From Channallabes apus (taxonomy: Eukaryota > Chordata > Actinopteri > Siluriformes > Clariidae): a DNA stretch of 64,000 bases. The stretch covers positions 16,036,142 to 16,100,141 of the forward strand of contig CM060121.1 of NCBI GenBank assembly GCA_030522415.1, given 5' to 3'. The first letter of the stretch is position 1; each line of letters opens with the position of its first letter. The position numbers were made by a program, and so were the translations under genes. Below, one piece after another: positions 10,986 to 21,840 of this stretch. The notes under the pieces were generated by a model. The model saw only the letters and a program-made list of their open reading frames with translations. It did not search any database and was not told the origin of the DNA.

Positions 10986-11352
10986 GCGCAGTGGGAAACA
11001 TGCAAAAGAATAAGAAATCAGGAAGGGGGCAAATAGTTTTTCACACCACGGTATGTGCAGGCTGCAATTATGCCGTTTTTTCCCTCCTCCTCTGTTTTAA
11101 AACCATGGTGCGCAAACTTAGCATATATAGCAGAGATAGCATTAAGCATATTTCACCTTCTTCTATCTTGGCTAGTGTGTAGCGCAAGAACCTCCCTTTA
11201 AGTATGCGCGATGTTACAGATGGTATGGCAAGTGTAAACACGTGAATCGGATATGAGTCATAGTTAAAAGACCGTGTAAACAGACGGTCAAAAAAATCAG
11301 ATATAGGCAACAAATCGGAATTACGCATCGAGACCTGCAGTGTAAACGTAGC

Positions 11353-11613
11353 ATTAGTTTGTACAAATACATTTAGTTTACAAATATATATTTATATATA
11401 TATCACCAACTAACAAACAGCCCCCAGGTTAGAGCTGTTATGAAGGCTTTACAGAGTAGAAGACACATCTCAATGTCATCTGTTCATAAGGAGTATATTA
11501 TTGTTTAATTTGGATTGTTGCATTGTTGAAATAAAAAAAGTAGCAAAGAACAAGCGATTATGAGATATTTACAGTAGTGTATTTTATATATGTATTTTAC
11601 TCATAAACACACG

Positions 11614-11647
<34 letters not shown>

Positions 11648-12299
11648 GTGTGCATGTGTGTGTGAGAGAGAGAGAGAGAGCGAGAGAGAGATTTTGGCAA
11701 TGTTTTTTTTTTAAATTACTCAATTGTTGCAGTTACTCCGCCCCCTTCGTTGCAAAAAGTTTTTCAAACTGATAAAATGTATTTTGTGGACGTTGCCTTC
11801 AAGCCTCAATTGTTTTGGTTATATCAGTGAGAATGTGCTTTATAGTAATTTATAGTAATTCAAGGTTATACAATAAGGTTATATCCTAGTGTTCAGGATA
11901 TAACCTTAAACTGTTTATATATATTAGAATTAAACAAAATCTTAAAACATTACCCATTGCAATTGTACAGTATATCACTTCTTGTTCATCATAAGGGCAA
12001 GCATTTTGATGTTGACTGTACAGTATATGGTAAAGTATTTAACCATGTCAGTTTGTTGATTTCCACATGGTGGAGCTGTATCTTAAATATAAAGAATACA
12101 CCAACCTTCAAGAAAAGAGCTTTAGTGAGTTAATTTTTTTTAATGAAAACTAGCAATGAGGAAATTCATTATTACTAATTGATCATAGATGTATTAATGA
12201 AAATACTTTAAAATACTTCAAGAGCCCATTATTCGTTTCATTTCAGTGAGATAGGTTTGTGTGAGAAAGCAGCAAGTGAAATGATATCCACCACCAGTG
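11353..12299. other. AT-rich sequence with microsatellites and a small hairpin
   Basis: It contains a CA run (about 11604-11645) and a GA run (about 11662-11690), plus a perfect 12-bp inverted repeat (11875-11886 with 11896-11907, 9-nt loop). No gene was recognised. Confidence 0.55.
11604..11690. repeat. (CA)n and (GA)n compound microsatellite
   Basis: A CA run is followed by a GTGTGT stretch and a GA run. Confidence 0.9.
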
Positions 12300-12775
12300 T
12301 ATTGAAATCTCAATTTATTGTTCTCTTCAGACAGACTTCTACAAAAATGGTGCACATGTTGTAAGAGCATGAAAATGAATCTTTCAAAAGACCTCAGCTA
12401 ACCTTAAAATTGCACCTGATCTCCATTATTCAGAAAGTGTCTCCTGTACAGGAGATAATCAAAACCAGTACAAAATTGTGGATACAGTATGTCATGAAAA
12501 AAAAAATCACTTCTAATATCGAGGGTCTTTTTGATCGCATGTCTGATTATGTACAAGAAATCACAAATGTCATCAGTTTGCTACTCAGATCATACTTATA
12601 TAGTAAATTAACATTAGATATCAGGTATTTTGGTACAATATGTCCAACCAATAAACCTCACGTATCTTAATAACAAAGGCAGCTGATGCACTATGGCTAA
12701 TGGGCCAGATGTGTCACTGGGTAAATAAGCCTCCTATATTAGAAAATAGCACATGGAGAGGGTAGCAAGTGATTT

Positions 12776-12860
12776 ATGTTCAATTCAAATCAATTTATTT
12801 CATCTCAATTCATGGTCATTGTCACAAAGCAGCTTCAAGAATTTCTAAAATCTGACTCTG
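12776..12860 (+). repeat. Dispersed fish repeat fragment (TCAATTCAA...CACAAAGCAGCTT)
   Basis: It carries TTCAATTCAAATCAATTTAT and TTGTCACAAAGCAGCTTCA, which also occur together at about 45690-45770. It is a short old copy of a dispersed family. Confidence 0.6.
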
Positions 12861-13858
12861 CCTTGCTATTAAAATTTCAAACAAAATCAAATGAGTGTTA
12901 TTTTCAAATAAATGTAATTGTTGCTTCCATACAATGTGATGTGAAAGCAAATTCTAGGCAAGGTAAGAGGTTTAGTCAGAATGTTGTTAAGATGAGCCAT
13001 AAGGCTTGGAGATTCACTGAAAGAATACTTTACAATACTTATTATTAAGTACTGCACACTGCAGACATTTACTGTAGCAGTGATTTAGCTCATGTGCCAC
13101 ACTTATTTTTTGAATGCTAAATAGATTTAAATTTATCGATGATTTATAGAGTAGTAGTAGGGAATCACACTATAAAAATAATCATTGGTTTACATTTATT
13201 TATTCATTCTGTCTGGCTTTTGATACAATGCAAGTTATTCCCTTTTAAACTGTAATGTGTAGTTTGAGTTTCGTGTATCCTGGATCGGTGTGGAACATAC
13301 AGGATGTGCTGTGGTTGTAAAGCAGACTGAAAATTCTCCACAAGTGGGAGCTAAAAGCACCAAGATGTAATAAATATATTCATCCATAAATTAATACGCA
13401 CCTAGATCAGTGAGTCTGTGTGTCCTTGTTATGCACATTGATTCAACACCTTCTCCATTTACTGGCTCATCCTACCTCTCACCTGGGGTACACTAAGAAA
13501 AGTGAACTTTGTATCCATACAACTTATTTTAGGTGAATAGAAACACTCATATCACAATTTATCTTCTTGTTTTAATTGAATAAATAAAAATGGATCATCT
13601 TACCCATTTTCCCCATATTAATAATAGTTATGCTTATTAAATGTACTTCACAGGCTATTGGTCAGGTGCTACCATGTACATACTGTAGGTTGTGGAAATG
13701 GCCTCACCTCAAACACTCTCAGCTGGTCTGTATCATTTTTATTTTTTCTAAATTTGGAAGATGATTAGCTCCACGGTTAGAGAACTTTAACTAGAATACT
13801 GCAGAAACGACAATGGGTGCACAACGTGCCAGTGTAAAAACAAACATTTCTTTTTTCC

Positions 13859-13899
<41 letters not shown>
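13859..13899. repeat. (ATT)n microsatellite
   Basis: A trinucleotide run of about 40 bp. Confidence 0.93.
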
Positions 13900-15673
13900 T
13901 TACCAAAAAGATATATTTACAAAACTGTACAATCATGTAAGAAAGGAGGACAGTTGGATAAAGTTTTAGGATAAAGGTTTGACAAAGTATACAAAGTGTG
14001 TGTGGCTGTGTCTGTAGTCATGGTGATAGTGTTGGTCTAGCAGAAATGTGACCTCACTCAGCACAGTGAACATAATTTACATGGGTAAAAAGAGCAGATA
14101 CAAAGCTATTGGAAAGAAATTTCATTAAAAAAAACAGGTGCCTAAAGCATTGTGCAAATTAAAAGCAGCAAAACTGTCACTCTAAGTGAAGACTAGTGCG
14201 TTCATAATACTTATTTTGCAAAGGAAAAAAAAGGTCAAAAAGTAAAAAAAAAAAAAAAAAGAAAATCAATAATTAACCAAAGTCATCACAACATCTTTTA
14301 TAAAAAAAAGAAATCTAAGAAATTTTGCTAACCAACTGCATTTATGTGCATTCCACATCTACCTTTCAGATCAGGGCTACTAAGAGTCACCAAGCCAGTG
14401 GTACAGTATGAAACAGTAATGAAAGCAATGAAATAAAAGAAAAAATTCCCACATCTAATAATGTGTGAGTGACAGCTCAAGGCATTTTAACGGCATCAAA
14501 TTAACAAATGATACAAATGCCTTGTTGGGCTTTTTTTTTTTCTTTTTTTTTTTAGAAAGAGACATGTGTTGGCTTTGATCTCTTGAAACTGTGGTGAGTG
14601 CTGTAGCTGACAGAGCACTGTTGTGTCTGAGACAAGATTTTCTCGGGAACGAAGGTGATGAAAATGCCATTGCGTCAGAATGGTGTCATTGCAGTTAACA
14701 AGCTAAATCTGCCATGCTTTGGGGACTGGTGGGAACAAAAATCCTAGGAGAAGAACCAAGGATTGAGCATTTACTCTGACAGCAGTTTGAGATGCCTGTC
14801 CAGCTGCTAAGGTTTGTCAATCATAAAAGTGTCAAATGCACCCTTTTAAGCTGCCTACCTGTATTACTGATGAAGGAAAGGACATGGGCACTGCTTCTAA
14901 AAATGGTAAGAGCTGAACCCGAATTTCCACTTTTAAATAGGTTAAGAAAAACAAAAAAATATATAATTCAGTTTTTCACAAAATACACACTGGTGACTGA
15001 GAAAGACACTGGGTAATCTTTTTTTCAGATTTTCTGAAGGATTTGCAGTTCTTAAAATGCAAACATTAAATACGTTATGTACATTGAATGCTATACATAG
15101 ACACTGTTTAGACATGCCTCTTTATAAACACACAATAATGAAAAAAAAGAGGCCTATCAAACACTGTACTGTTAGTCTTTTTGTTTTCAGGAGTCAACCA
15201 TGTGGACTCCATATCGGTTCCCCTGGGAAAGGCTGGATAGGATTTAGGGCCAAATGTCATTAGGTGGTCCAAAGGCTACTACGCACTCCTCAAGCAAACT
15301 CAAAGATTTTGCTGATGTCTAGGCCATATGCCTGGAACACATCCTAAAATATTTCAGATGGCCAGATGAGTTTGATTCAGTCTCCATAGCTGAAATTTCA
15401 GAAGCGTAAAAAGTCTCCTCTCGTTTGTTTGAGAAGTGTGCTGGAGACCTGAGGGCAGCATGGAGGGGAGCATGGAGATGAGAAGTGAAGCAAGAAGGAA
15501 AATGTCTAGACCTGCGTCGAATAGGAGCGGTAGAGAGTGGTGTGGTAACGTCCAGTGGTGTGGGCTGTGGTACATTGCTGTGCGTGCTCAGACGGCTGGT
15601 CTAGACTTCGCTGGAAATGGAGCGAGACGGTATGAGGACATCGGGGGTGGCGGGGAACCGATAGGGCTGATGG

Positions 15674-15709
15674 TCATGTGATCTCAGTAAATGGAGATCC
15701 CCTTGAAGT
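15674..15709 (-). CDS. plppr2: plppr2 terminal coding exon (36 nt)
   Basis: A strong acceptor (CTCTCTCCATCCTTACAG) precedes 15709. Joined in phase 0 to the previous exon it encodes only TSRGSPFTEIT and a TGA. The end aligns with the conserved TEVT/AEVT C-termini of PLPPR1 and PLPPR5, which is the main support. If the donor at 16510 is not used, the upstream exon would instead read on to a TGA at 16490-16492. Confidence 0.72.
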   Translation of the reverse strand, partial: TSRGSPFTEIT

Positions 15710-16510
15710 CTGTAAGGATGGAGAGAGAGGGAGAGCGTGAGAAAGTACGAGGTGGAAAGAGAGAAGACAGATAGATAGTGAGAAACGTGACCAGTAATAG
15801 AAGTGGCGATTAGACAGAAACAAGATCTGTGAGGAAAGCATGTGATGGTGTTGCAGTATGGTGTGACAAGATGATTACATCAATTGTAGACGTATGGGTT
15901 TGAGTGGCAATGATGAATATATGGATGGGTATTGGTGATGAATAGATGAACAGAAGAAATTATGGTGATGACAGACTGTGGGAGACATTAATCGTCTTAA
16001 ATCTTTTTCATTTAATGCAGAAGTCTTCCAGGCACACACTACTGCCTGACTCTGCCTGAATCAGACAGGGAGCCATCAAAAAAGAATTATAACTGATATT
16101 TTTCTGGTTAAAGAATAAACACTCCATATTCAAAGTCCACTCATTCCTTAGCAGGCTACAGTATGAGGATTTAAGGTGAAGCATTAGAGCTTCAGTGAGC
16201 TGTGGAGGATGAATGCAATAGTAGCCATAATTAGGGCTCAGTGGTGGCCCAGTGTATAAATCACTGAAGGGCAAAGTCATTTAAGGCTTAGAAAACCAAT
16301 AGCCTCCTTCTCTGAGGTAACAACAAGGAGTAGTCCAGGGTGTATAAGAGGTTGGTGGGGTTCTGGGGTATGGTGGTGGTCAGGCAGGGGCACTGTGTGC
16401 AGGAAAGGTTAGCGGGTAACTTTGGAGGTCCACTGGGTCAAGAACAGAAGGGGCAGGTGTGTGCCACCCTATGTGTGCAGCCCTGCCTCTCACCTGCCCC
16501 CACCCCTTAC

Positions 16511-16654
16511 CTGAGTGCCACTTAACTTTTCGAGTGGACTTTCCACACAAGGCAGAGCCACCATGGGCATGCCGAGGACGGATTCAGGGCGCTGGGGTCG
16601 CATGGGTGGTGGAGAGGGCTTTGCTTGCTGGAAGTTGTTGATCACGCAGGTCAC
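16511..16654 (-). CDS. plppr2: plppr2 exon, cytoplasmic tail
   Basis: The acceptor is ATCATCAG before 16654 and the donor CACTCAG/GTAAGG follows 16511. It encodes 48 residues from VTCVINNFQQ to LEKLSGTQ in phase 0. The membrane end (CVINNF) and the MVALPCVESPLEK segment are conserved in the family. The middle is proline-rich. Confidence 0.9.
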
Positions 16655-16781
16655 CTGATGATTGCAAAACGTGTGTGAGTAAAAGGAACACAAATATTAG
16701 TGGCAATGGAAAAATTCAAACTAATGAAAGATCTACACTTTTATGTGCAGGCTAATTACACTCCCCCATTTCCCTTCTCAC

Positions 16782-16958
16782 CAAAAAAACAGCGATGGCT
16801 CCTCCGGTGAAGTACCCAGCAAGGACGTCAGCCCAGTGATTGCGGTACTCAGCCACCCTCACTACTCCTACTAGCATGGCCAGACACAGCAGAGTCAGAC
16901 TGACTGTTGGCTTCGTCAGACGTGTTCCCTTGGTCCTGAACACCAGTGTCACGTACAT
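16782..16958 (-). CDS. plppr2: plppr2 exon, last two membrane helices
   Basis: Acceptor GTTGTCTCAG and donor GTGAGA flank 59 codons in phase 0, from MYVTLVFRTKGTRL to GGAIAVFL. It holds a helix (LTLLCLAMLVGVV), the third phosphatase-like motif RVAEYRNHWADV with the catalytic His replaced by Asn, and the final helix. Confidence 0.93.
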
Positions 16959-17209
16959 CTGAGACAACAGACACACAGATTTTGACATGTGCTTCAAGGT
17001 CTAATGTGCAAAGGTAAAAAATACCTAGGATAAAGACAGTTAACAGATCCGTAATGATCACATGGATAACTTACTCTATCAAGGGGTCAAAACTTCCTAT
17101 TAGTGCCCTAAGAGTAACTATCAGTTTATATTGGTTTCACATTTGTTTCACATACTGTACTTTTTAATTTCATATTTAATCATAATAATGGATCACACAC
17201 AGCACTCAC

Positions 17210-17460
17210 CACAGTATAAACAGCAGAGTAAACACTCAGAGCTGCATCCTTTGAGGGGAAAGATTTACGCGCAGATGCTACTATGAGTGGGTTCCCTGTA
17301 CAGGCTCGTCGTTCTGTGATGTACTGGAGATTAGAGTGGCAGCCCAGAACTGTGTAGTTAGGCCTGCATGCAGACAAGAAGTGAGGTGTCTGGTTTCCTG
17401 TGACCACTTGTCCAGCATTGGCAAAGATAGTTGTTGTGAAGAGGCCAAAGGAGTAGACAC
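17210..17460 (-). CDS. plppr2: plppr2 exon, third helix and extracellular loop
   Basis: Acceptor CTTTCTCTCAG and donor GTGAGT flank 251 nt (phase 1 start, phase 0 end). It encodes VYSFGLFTTTIFANAGQVV, a loop with CRPNYT (possible N-glycosylation), two further cysteines, and FPSKDAALSVYSA. PSKD stands where active phosphatases have PSGH. Confidence 0.94.
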
Positions 17461-17610
17461 CTGAGAGAAAGGATAGAGACTTGTAAGGGTAAGGGGTTAA
17501 CTGCACCACTATTACTCTTAAGATAAATTGAGTCCACTAAATGTAGTTCAAATATGACTTTTGTTTGGTGTTTACTACTTCCAGTAATTACTCCGAGCAG
17601 CAGTGATACC

Positions 17611-17965
17611 TAGAGGATGTGGTCAAAAGTTTGTGGATACCTGGTCATCATACCCTACATATATGTGCCTTCACCAAACTGTTGACACAAAATACAATTG
17701 AATAGGATGACTTTGTATGCTGTAAGATCCAAACCTGTTTCAGAATTGCAATGGCCCTGAGCACAAAGTGCAGACCATGAAGACATGTTTGGCCAAGGAT
17801 GGAGTGGTTTGCCTCAAGTCATCTGCACAAAGCCCTGACCTCAACTCCATTGAACATATCGTTGATGTACTGTAATCCTAACTATACCCAGGGCTCCTCG
17901 CCATCTGATGCTCAATGCCTGACCTCGCTAATGTTCTGGTGGCTGAATAAGCAAGACAGTGATGG
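17611..17965 (+). mobile_element. Decayed Tc1/mariner remnant in plppr2 intron 2
   Basis: It starts with a TIR-like GGTCAAAAGTTTGTGGATAC phrase. It keeps the transposase signature SPDLNSIEH (at about 17825-17860), the Glu region of the DDE triad, with stops around it. It belongs to the same broad family as 62480-62815. It lies between two coding exons without touching them. Confidence 0.7.
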
Positions 17966-18048
17966 AAGCACACATTGAGCACACTAGGAAAAACTTTTCC
18001 TCACTCCTGATATGAGATTTCTGCCCCTTTTTCTTCCTGGTCCTTTAC

Positions 18049-18169
18049 CTAGGAAACGTATGATGCGTCTCAGCAAGGGACTAAAGTAGCAGCAGTCTGC
18101 CGTAACAATAGTCTTCTCTTGTGTGCCCTCTGACTTCATGAAAAATGCCATCAACTCTCCAGCCAAAAT
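18049..18169 (-). CDS. plppr2: plppr2 exon, second helix end and cytoplasmic loop
   Basis: The acceptor TTTTTGTAG precedes 18169 and the donor CTAG/GTAAAG follows 18049. It encodes 40 residues plus one base, from ILAGELMAFF through TIVTADCC to LLRRIIRFL. It is the first exon after the 21.5-kb intron. Confidence 0.93.
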
Positions 18170-18330
18170 CTACAAAAAAAGAGAGAGAGACAAATTCAGA
18201 ACTGATCGTAGCATAATCAGTCACATGATTTACATATTCTTGGAAACCGCAGTTAAAGCAATTATTTTAGGCAGTTTGAATCAGTACTAATTCCCAATCA
18301 ATATGAGCACATTATTGACACGTTCATGCA

Positions 18331-18378
18331 CGAACACACACACACACATATGCACACACACACATATGCACACACACA
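18331..18378. repeat. (CA)n-rich microsatellite
   Basis: CA runs are broken by ATATG units. Confidence 0.9.
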
Positions 18379-19132
18379 AACATGCTAATCAGGCCACATC
18401 AATTTAAGCAAGAAAATGATTCTTGAGAGACGACCACACATGCATGCCCTGCTACCATGATAACAACACCCTGTCAGTTCCTCATTATCACCTAACCTTT
18501 CAGTGAGACTAAAAAACCCATAATGACAACTCGTTAATGAGACATGATGTAGATTACTGGAACATCTACTGTACATAGATAAATAGACTACACAATTTTA
18601 CAAACTTTATATGTTTTATTTTAAATAAGCTCACTGATATGCCTATTGATATAAGTTATTAAATTGAGTTTATAATATCAAATGTACATTCAGTTTCTTA
18701 ACAAAAATCTGTGCAGTGTGCCTATAGTTAAACATACCACGATACACAAACAGGGACGGATAATATATTGTTACAAATACTAATTTCTGTTAACAATGTA
18801 AACAATCTGTTACATAATACAAAACAAACATTATTTATTGTAATAGCTTTTCATAAATAATTAGTATTATTAATAATTGTAACAGTGCAGATAATTCCTT
18901 TTGCCTGCTATCACCTGCTTATAAAATGATCTCCAGAGTGAATATAGCTTTATAACACTGATAGATTGTTTTAATATAATTATACAGGGCCTCATTTATT
19001 AGGGTAATTACAGTTACTAATCACATCTGGTCACATCATCTCAGGCTCAACTGTCACAATCACATCAGTAACCCACCTTGATTTCACTATTGAACACCAG
19101 AATATTATTCTAGAGTTTTCATCATACTGAAT

Positions 19133-19218
19133 TGTGTGTGTGTGTGTGTGTGTATGTGTGTGTGTGTACAGTATGTGTGTGTGTGAGTGTGATATTAAGC
19201 ATGCGTGAAGAAAAGTAG

Positions 19219-19312
<94 letters not shown>
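19133..19312. repeat. Opposed (TG)n and (CA)n microsatellites
   Basis: A TG tract (about 19133-19188, with interruptions) is followed after about 35 bp by a CA tract of about 90 bp (about 19222-19312). The two are complementary and could fold as a hairpin. Confidence 0.93.
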
Positions 19313-19313
<1 letters not shown>

Positions 19314-19977
19314 AGGAATGGAGATTGACTACTGACATGGACTGACTATGACATTACTGTCACCCTGAAACAAAGGGAGAAAGAGAGATGAGCTGTGAAG
19401 GTCAGACCAAGAGTGAGACAGTGGGAGAGAGAACATGGCTTGAAACCATACCCATTCTCTAACACTTCATCAGTCAGATGCAGTTAGGCTAAGCAGTCAG
19501 GATGGACAGGCTTCAGTACAGTACGCATGAGAGTGTGTGTGTATGTAAGTTGCACTTTCAAGGACCTTTCAGACATGAGTGTTCTTGTGTCTATGTGTCT
19601 CAGTTTTAGCCATGACATTACTTTTTAAATCATCAATCAATTTTAAATGAATAAAAATAGCTGTTATTTAGTTTTACATGCAATCTCTGAAATAAGAGAC
19701 ATTTCATCAGTTATTACAACCAAATACATTTTTACTTGCCTGTTTTTCCACAATAAAAACAAACAAACTAAAAAAATAACATAAAAATGACCAGAATCAA
19801 TTAATACCAGAAATTAAATCCATAATATATATAATTTAAACCTAAATAAAATAAATAAAAATGTATACATTTAGAATAAATAAATTTATTCTAAGACTTA
19901 AGACCTCCACCTAACATATGATGATGGAAAAGCCACTATTAGAGCATATCAGTAATTTCCCACTGGGATGAATAAAG

Positions 19978-20010
19978 TTATCTGTCTGTCTGTCCGTCCG
20001 CCCGTCTACA
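19978..20010. repeat. LINE-tail-like sequence with (TCTG)n
   Basis: GGGATGAATAAAGTTATC followed by TCTGTCTGTC is typical of the 3' ends of fish LINE copies. Only the tail is visible. Confidence 0.45.
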
Positions 20011-21325
20011 GTATATATCTATCCATCTAATTTGAATAATAAACTATAAAGCATCAAATTTCTTGATGTTCCAGTTAAAATGCTTCCATACCCCAGTGGA
20101 AAAAAAAATGCACTTTAGTGTATTACAAATATATTGAAATCCTCGATAATACACTGCTAATATACTAACAAAAAGTTGTACCATCAGGTAATATATAAAA
20201 AGTATACTAACATCATGCTTTTACCAAATTTTGGAATTAAACTTTAAATATACTTAAAATAATTGTATTATAGTACACGTTCCAAAGATGTATTATTGGA
20301 AAATATACTTTAAGTGAAAGGCTGGTCTAATTTCCAAAGTATACTTATTTAAACTTGTTTTTCAATATATTTTTGGTATAATTTTTTAAAAAATATGCTC
20401 GAAATAATCATTGTACAAATGTACAGAAAGTATATATTAGAATACAAAATTTAATATACGGTAGTCTCAGTATGTACTTATATGTAGTGCACTACTCTCT
20501 CGTGCGCTTTTAGACTCGTTTTTGCACGCTGAATCTCTCCCTCGCGCGCGCGATCTCAAACTCGTTCCTGCGCGCTCAAAATAACTTTTGCCGTTCAAGG
20601 TAATTTATGTTTTTACTCCTCACTCTTCTGTCCACTCACTGTCATAAAACGACACACCAACTGCAGCAGGGTTGTAAAACTTTGCGACTATTCCAGCCAA
20701 CCGGAGACTAGACAGCGCCCCACCAGCCAATCAGAGCTAGAGGCGGGCAGATTCGGACTGTCCGTTCTCTGATTGGCTCCCCAGTTCTCCACTTCTAGTT
20801 TGAATTAACGGCTGACAGTGCATCATCGCGTGCGTTAGTTCGTATCGTTATTATTTTATTTTCATCGGCATAAGGTAAATTTAACGGTTTTAAATTAAGT
20901 ACATACTTTAATCTATAGTTTATATTGTCTAATGTGTTGTTGTTAATGTGTTATGTACTTTGCTTGTGGTATAATGGCTCTGTAGCTCTCGGCCTGTTTT
21001 CAGTCTCTGTGTAACAGAATCAACACACCAGATACTGAACAAACTAATACTGTACCTGTAGATTCTAATACTAATGTCTGTCTGTGTTCACACACCAGTT
21101 TATATTTTAGTTTGTGTGTTTGTGAGACAACCTGACTTTTGTTGAGCACAAATAAACTATAGTAGTGCTTTTTTGTAACCTTGTGCAAATTAAATCTGCT
21201 GAATTCATGAATAAAATCTGCCTCATAATTACTGATGTAATGCTTTTCAAAAACATGTTATATTGTAGAAAACGCATTTAGCATATCTTAAACACTTAAT
21301 GTACTGGTAACACATTTGCAATACA

Positions 21326-21600
21326 GTATTGTGGGCGGGGCTGCGGTTTGCGACCGTCGTGCCTTGCGGCAGGTGTTCTTTTTGTGTTCACCCTGTTTGA
21401 GACGTGTGTTTAGGTTAGTGGCTTCGGCCAAGTTTGAGTCTGTGTACATGTGTGTTATCTATATGTGTGTATGTGCTGCATCCTGCTACCGTTCTCCAGT
21501 TCTAGCTAATAGCTGAATAGGTGTGTCATTACATTGTATAGCCACCAAACTCACTCGTCTTCGAAGTTCCCTGCTAGCGTCGGAAAACGCTACAGTATTA
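21326..21600 (+). promoter_or_regulatory. GC-box module, second copy
   Basis: It contains GTGGGCGGGGCTGCGG, CCTTGCGGCAGGTG and GTGGCTTCGGCCAAGTTT in the same order and spacing class as at 10264-10480. It lies inside the TA-flanked element. Function is unknown. Confidence 0.45.
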
Positions 21601-21722
21601 TAGAAGGTTGTGTGTACTGTATGATACAATAAAGTATATTTGTATTAACCACAAAGTGTAGTTTTTTAGTATTTGTAATTGGCCAGAAGTATAACAGCAC
21701 GCTACTGCTGCAATAAGAATAT

Positions 21723-21840
21723 ATTCATTCATTCATCTTCTATACCGCTTAATCCTGTGTTCAGGGTCGCGGGGGACCTGGAGCCTATCCCAGGAGACTT
21801 CGGGCACTAGGCGGGGTACACCCTGGACAGGGTGCCAATA
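21723..21840 (-). mobile_element. CATT-tailed tRNA SINE, 5'-truncated
   Basis: It has the tail CATTCATTCATC and the body TATACCGCTTAATCCTGTG, GACCTGGAGCCTATCCCAGG and ACCCTGGACAGGGTGCC, in the same wording as the full copy at 59565-59937. Only the 3' third is present. Confidence 0.85.

Larger units (their letters stand above)
9593..10995. mobile_element. Nested element with CCCACT ends and ACGTC repeat arrays (EnSpm/CACTA-like?)
   Basis: The ends are CCCACTAAACATTGGACGTC at the left and, reading inward from the right, CCCACTGCGCAATGTGACGTC-like sequence. It splits the Tc1 terminal repeat with a 2-bp AA duplication (9591-9592 and 10996-10997). The interior is arrays of ACGTC-rich repeats on both sides, an AT microsatellite and a GC-box module. 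CACTA-type termini suggest CMC/EnSpm, but no transposase confirms this. Confidence 0.6.
8026..11051. mobile_element. Tc1/mariner element with a nested insertion
   Basis: The left TIR starts CAGTGGTGTGAAAAACTATT after a TA at 8024-8025. The matching right TIR ends at 11051 (AAATAGTTTTTCACACCAC) before TA at 11052-11053. The transposase is on the minus strand. The right-hand terminal repeat is interrupted at 9593-10995 by another transposon; without that insertion the element would be about 1.62 kb, normal for this family. Confidence 0.9.
7583..11352. mobile_element. Outer TIR transposon, possibly PIF/Harbinger (TTA duplication)
   Basis: The left end GCTACGTTTACACTGCCAGG is mirrored at the right end by CCTGCAGTGTAAACGTAGC. 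Further TCGGATAT-type motifs occur near both ends (7650-7800 and 11240-11325). TTA or TTAG flanks both sides, which would fit a 3-bp Harbinger-type duplication, but hAT cannot be excluded. No transposase of its own remains. About 3 kb of its present length is a nested Tc1 element. Confidence 0.6.
12300..15673 (-). other. Downstream of plppr2; probable 3' UTR plus intergenic sequence
   Basis: No separate gene was recognised. The minus-strand stop codon of plppr2 ends at 15674, so the 3' UTR must start here; PLPPR transcripts can have long UTRs. A minus-strand AATAAA lies near 12314, but I cannot tell which signal is used. The stretch includes an ATT microsatellite (about 13859-13899), A runs near 14230-14260 and 14530, and a repeat at 12776-12860. 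Confidence 0.4.

Noticed and set aside
16340..16525. Plus-strand frames near 16.4-16.6 kb
   Set aside because: Antisense to a plppr2 exon and its flank.
19031..19312. Cys/Val repeat frames
   Set aside because: Translation of TG/CA microsatellites.
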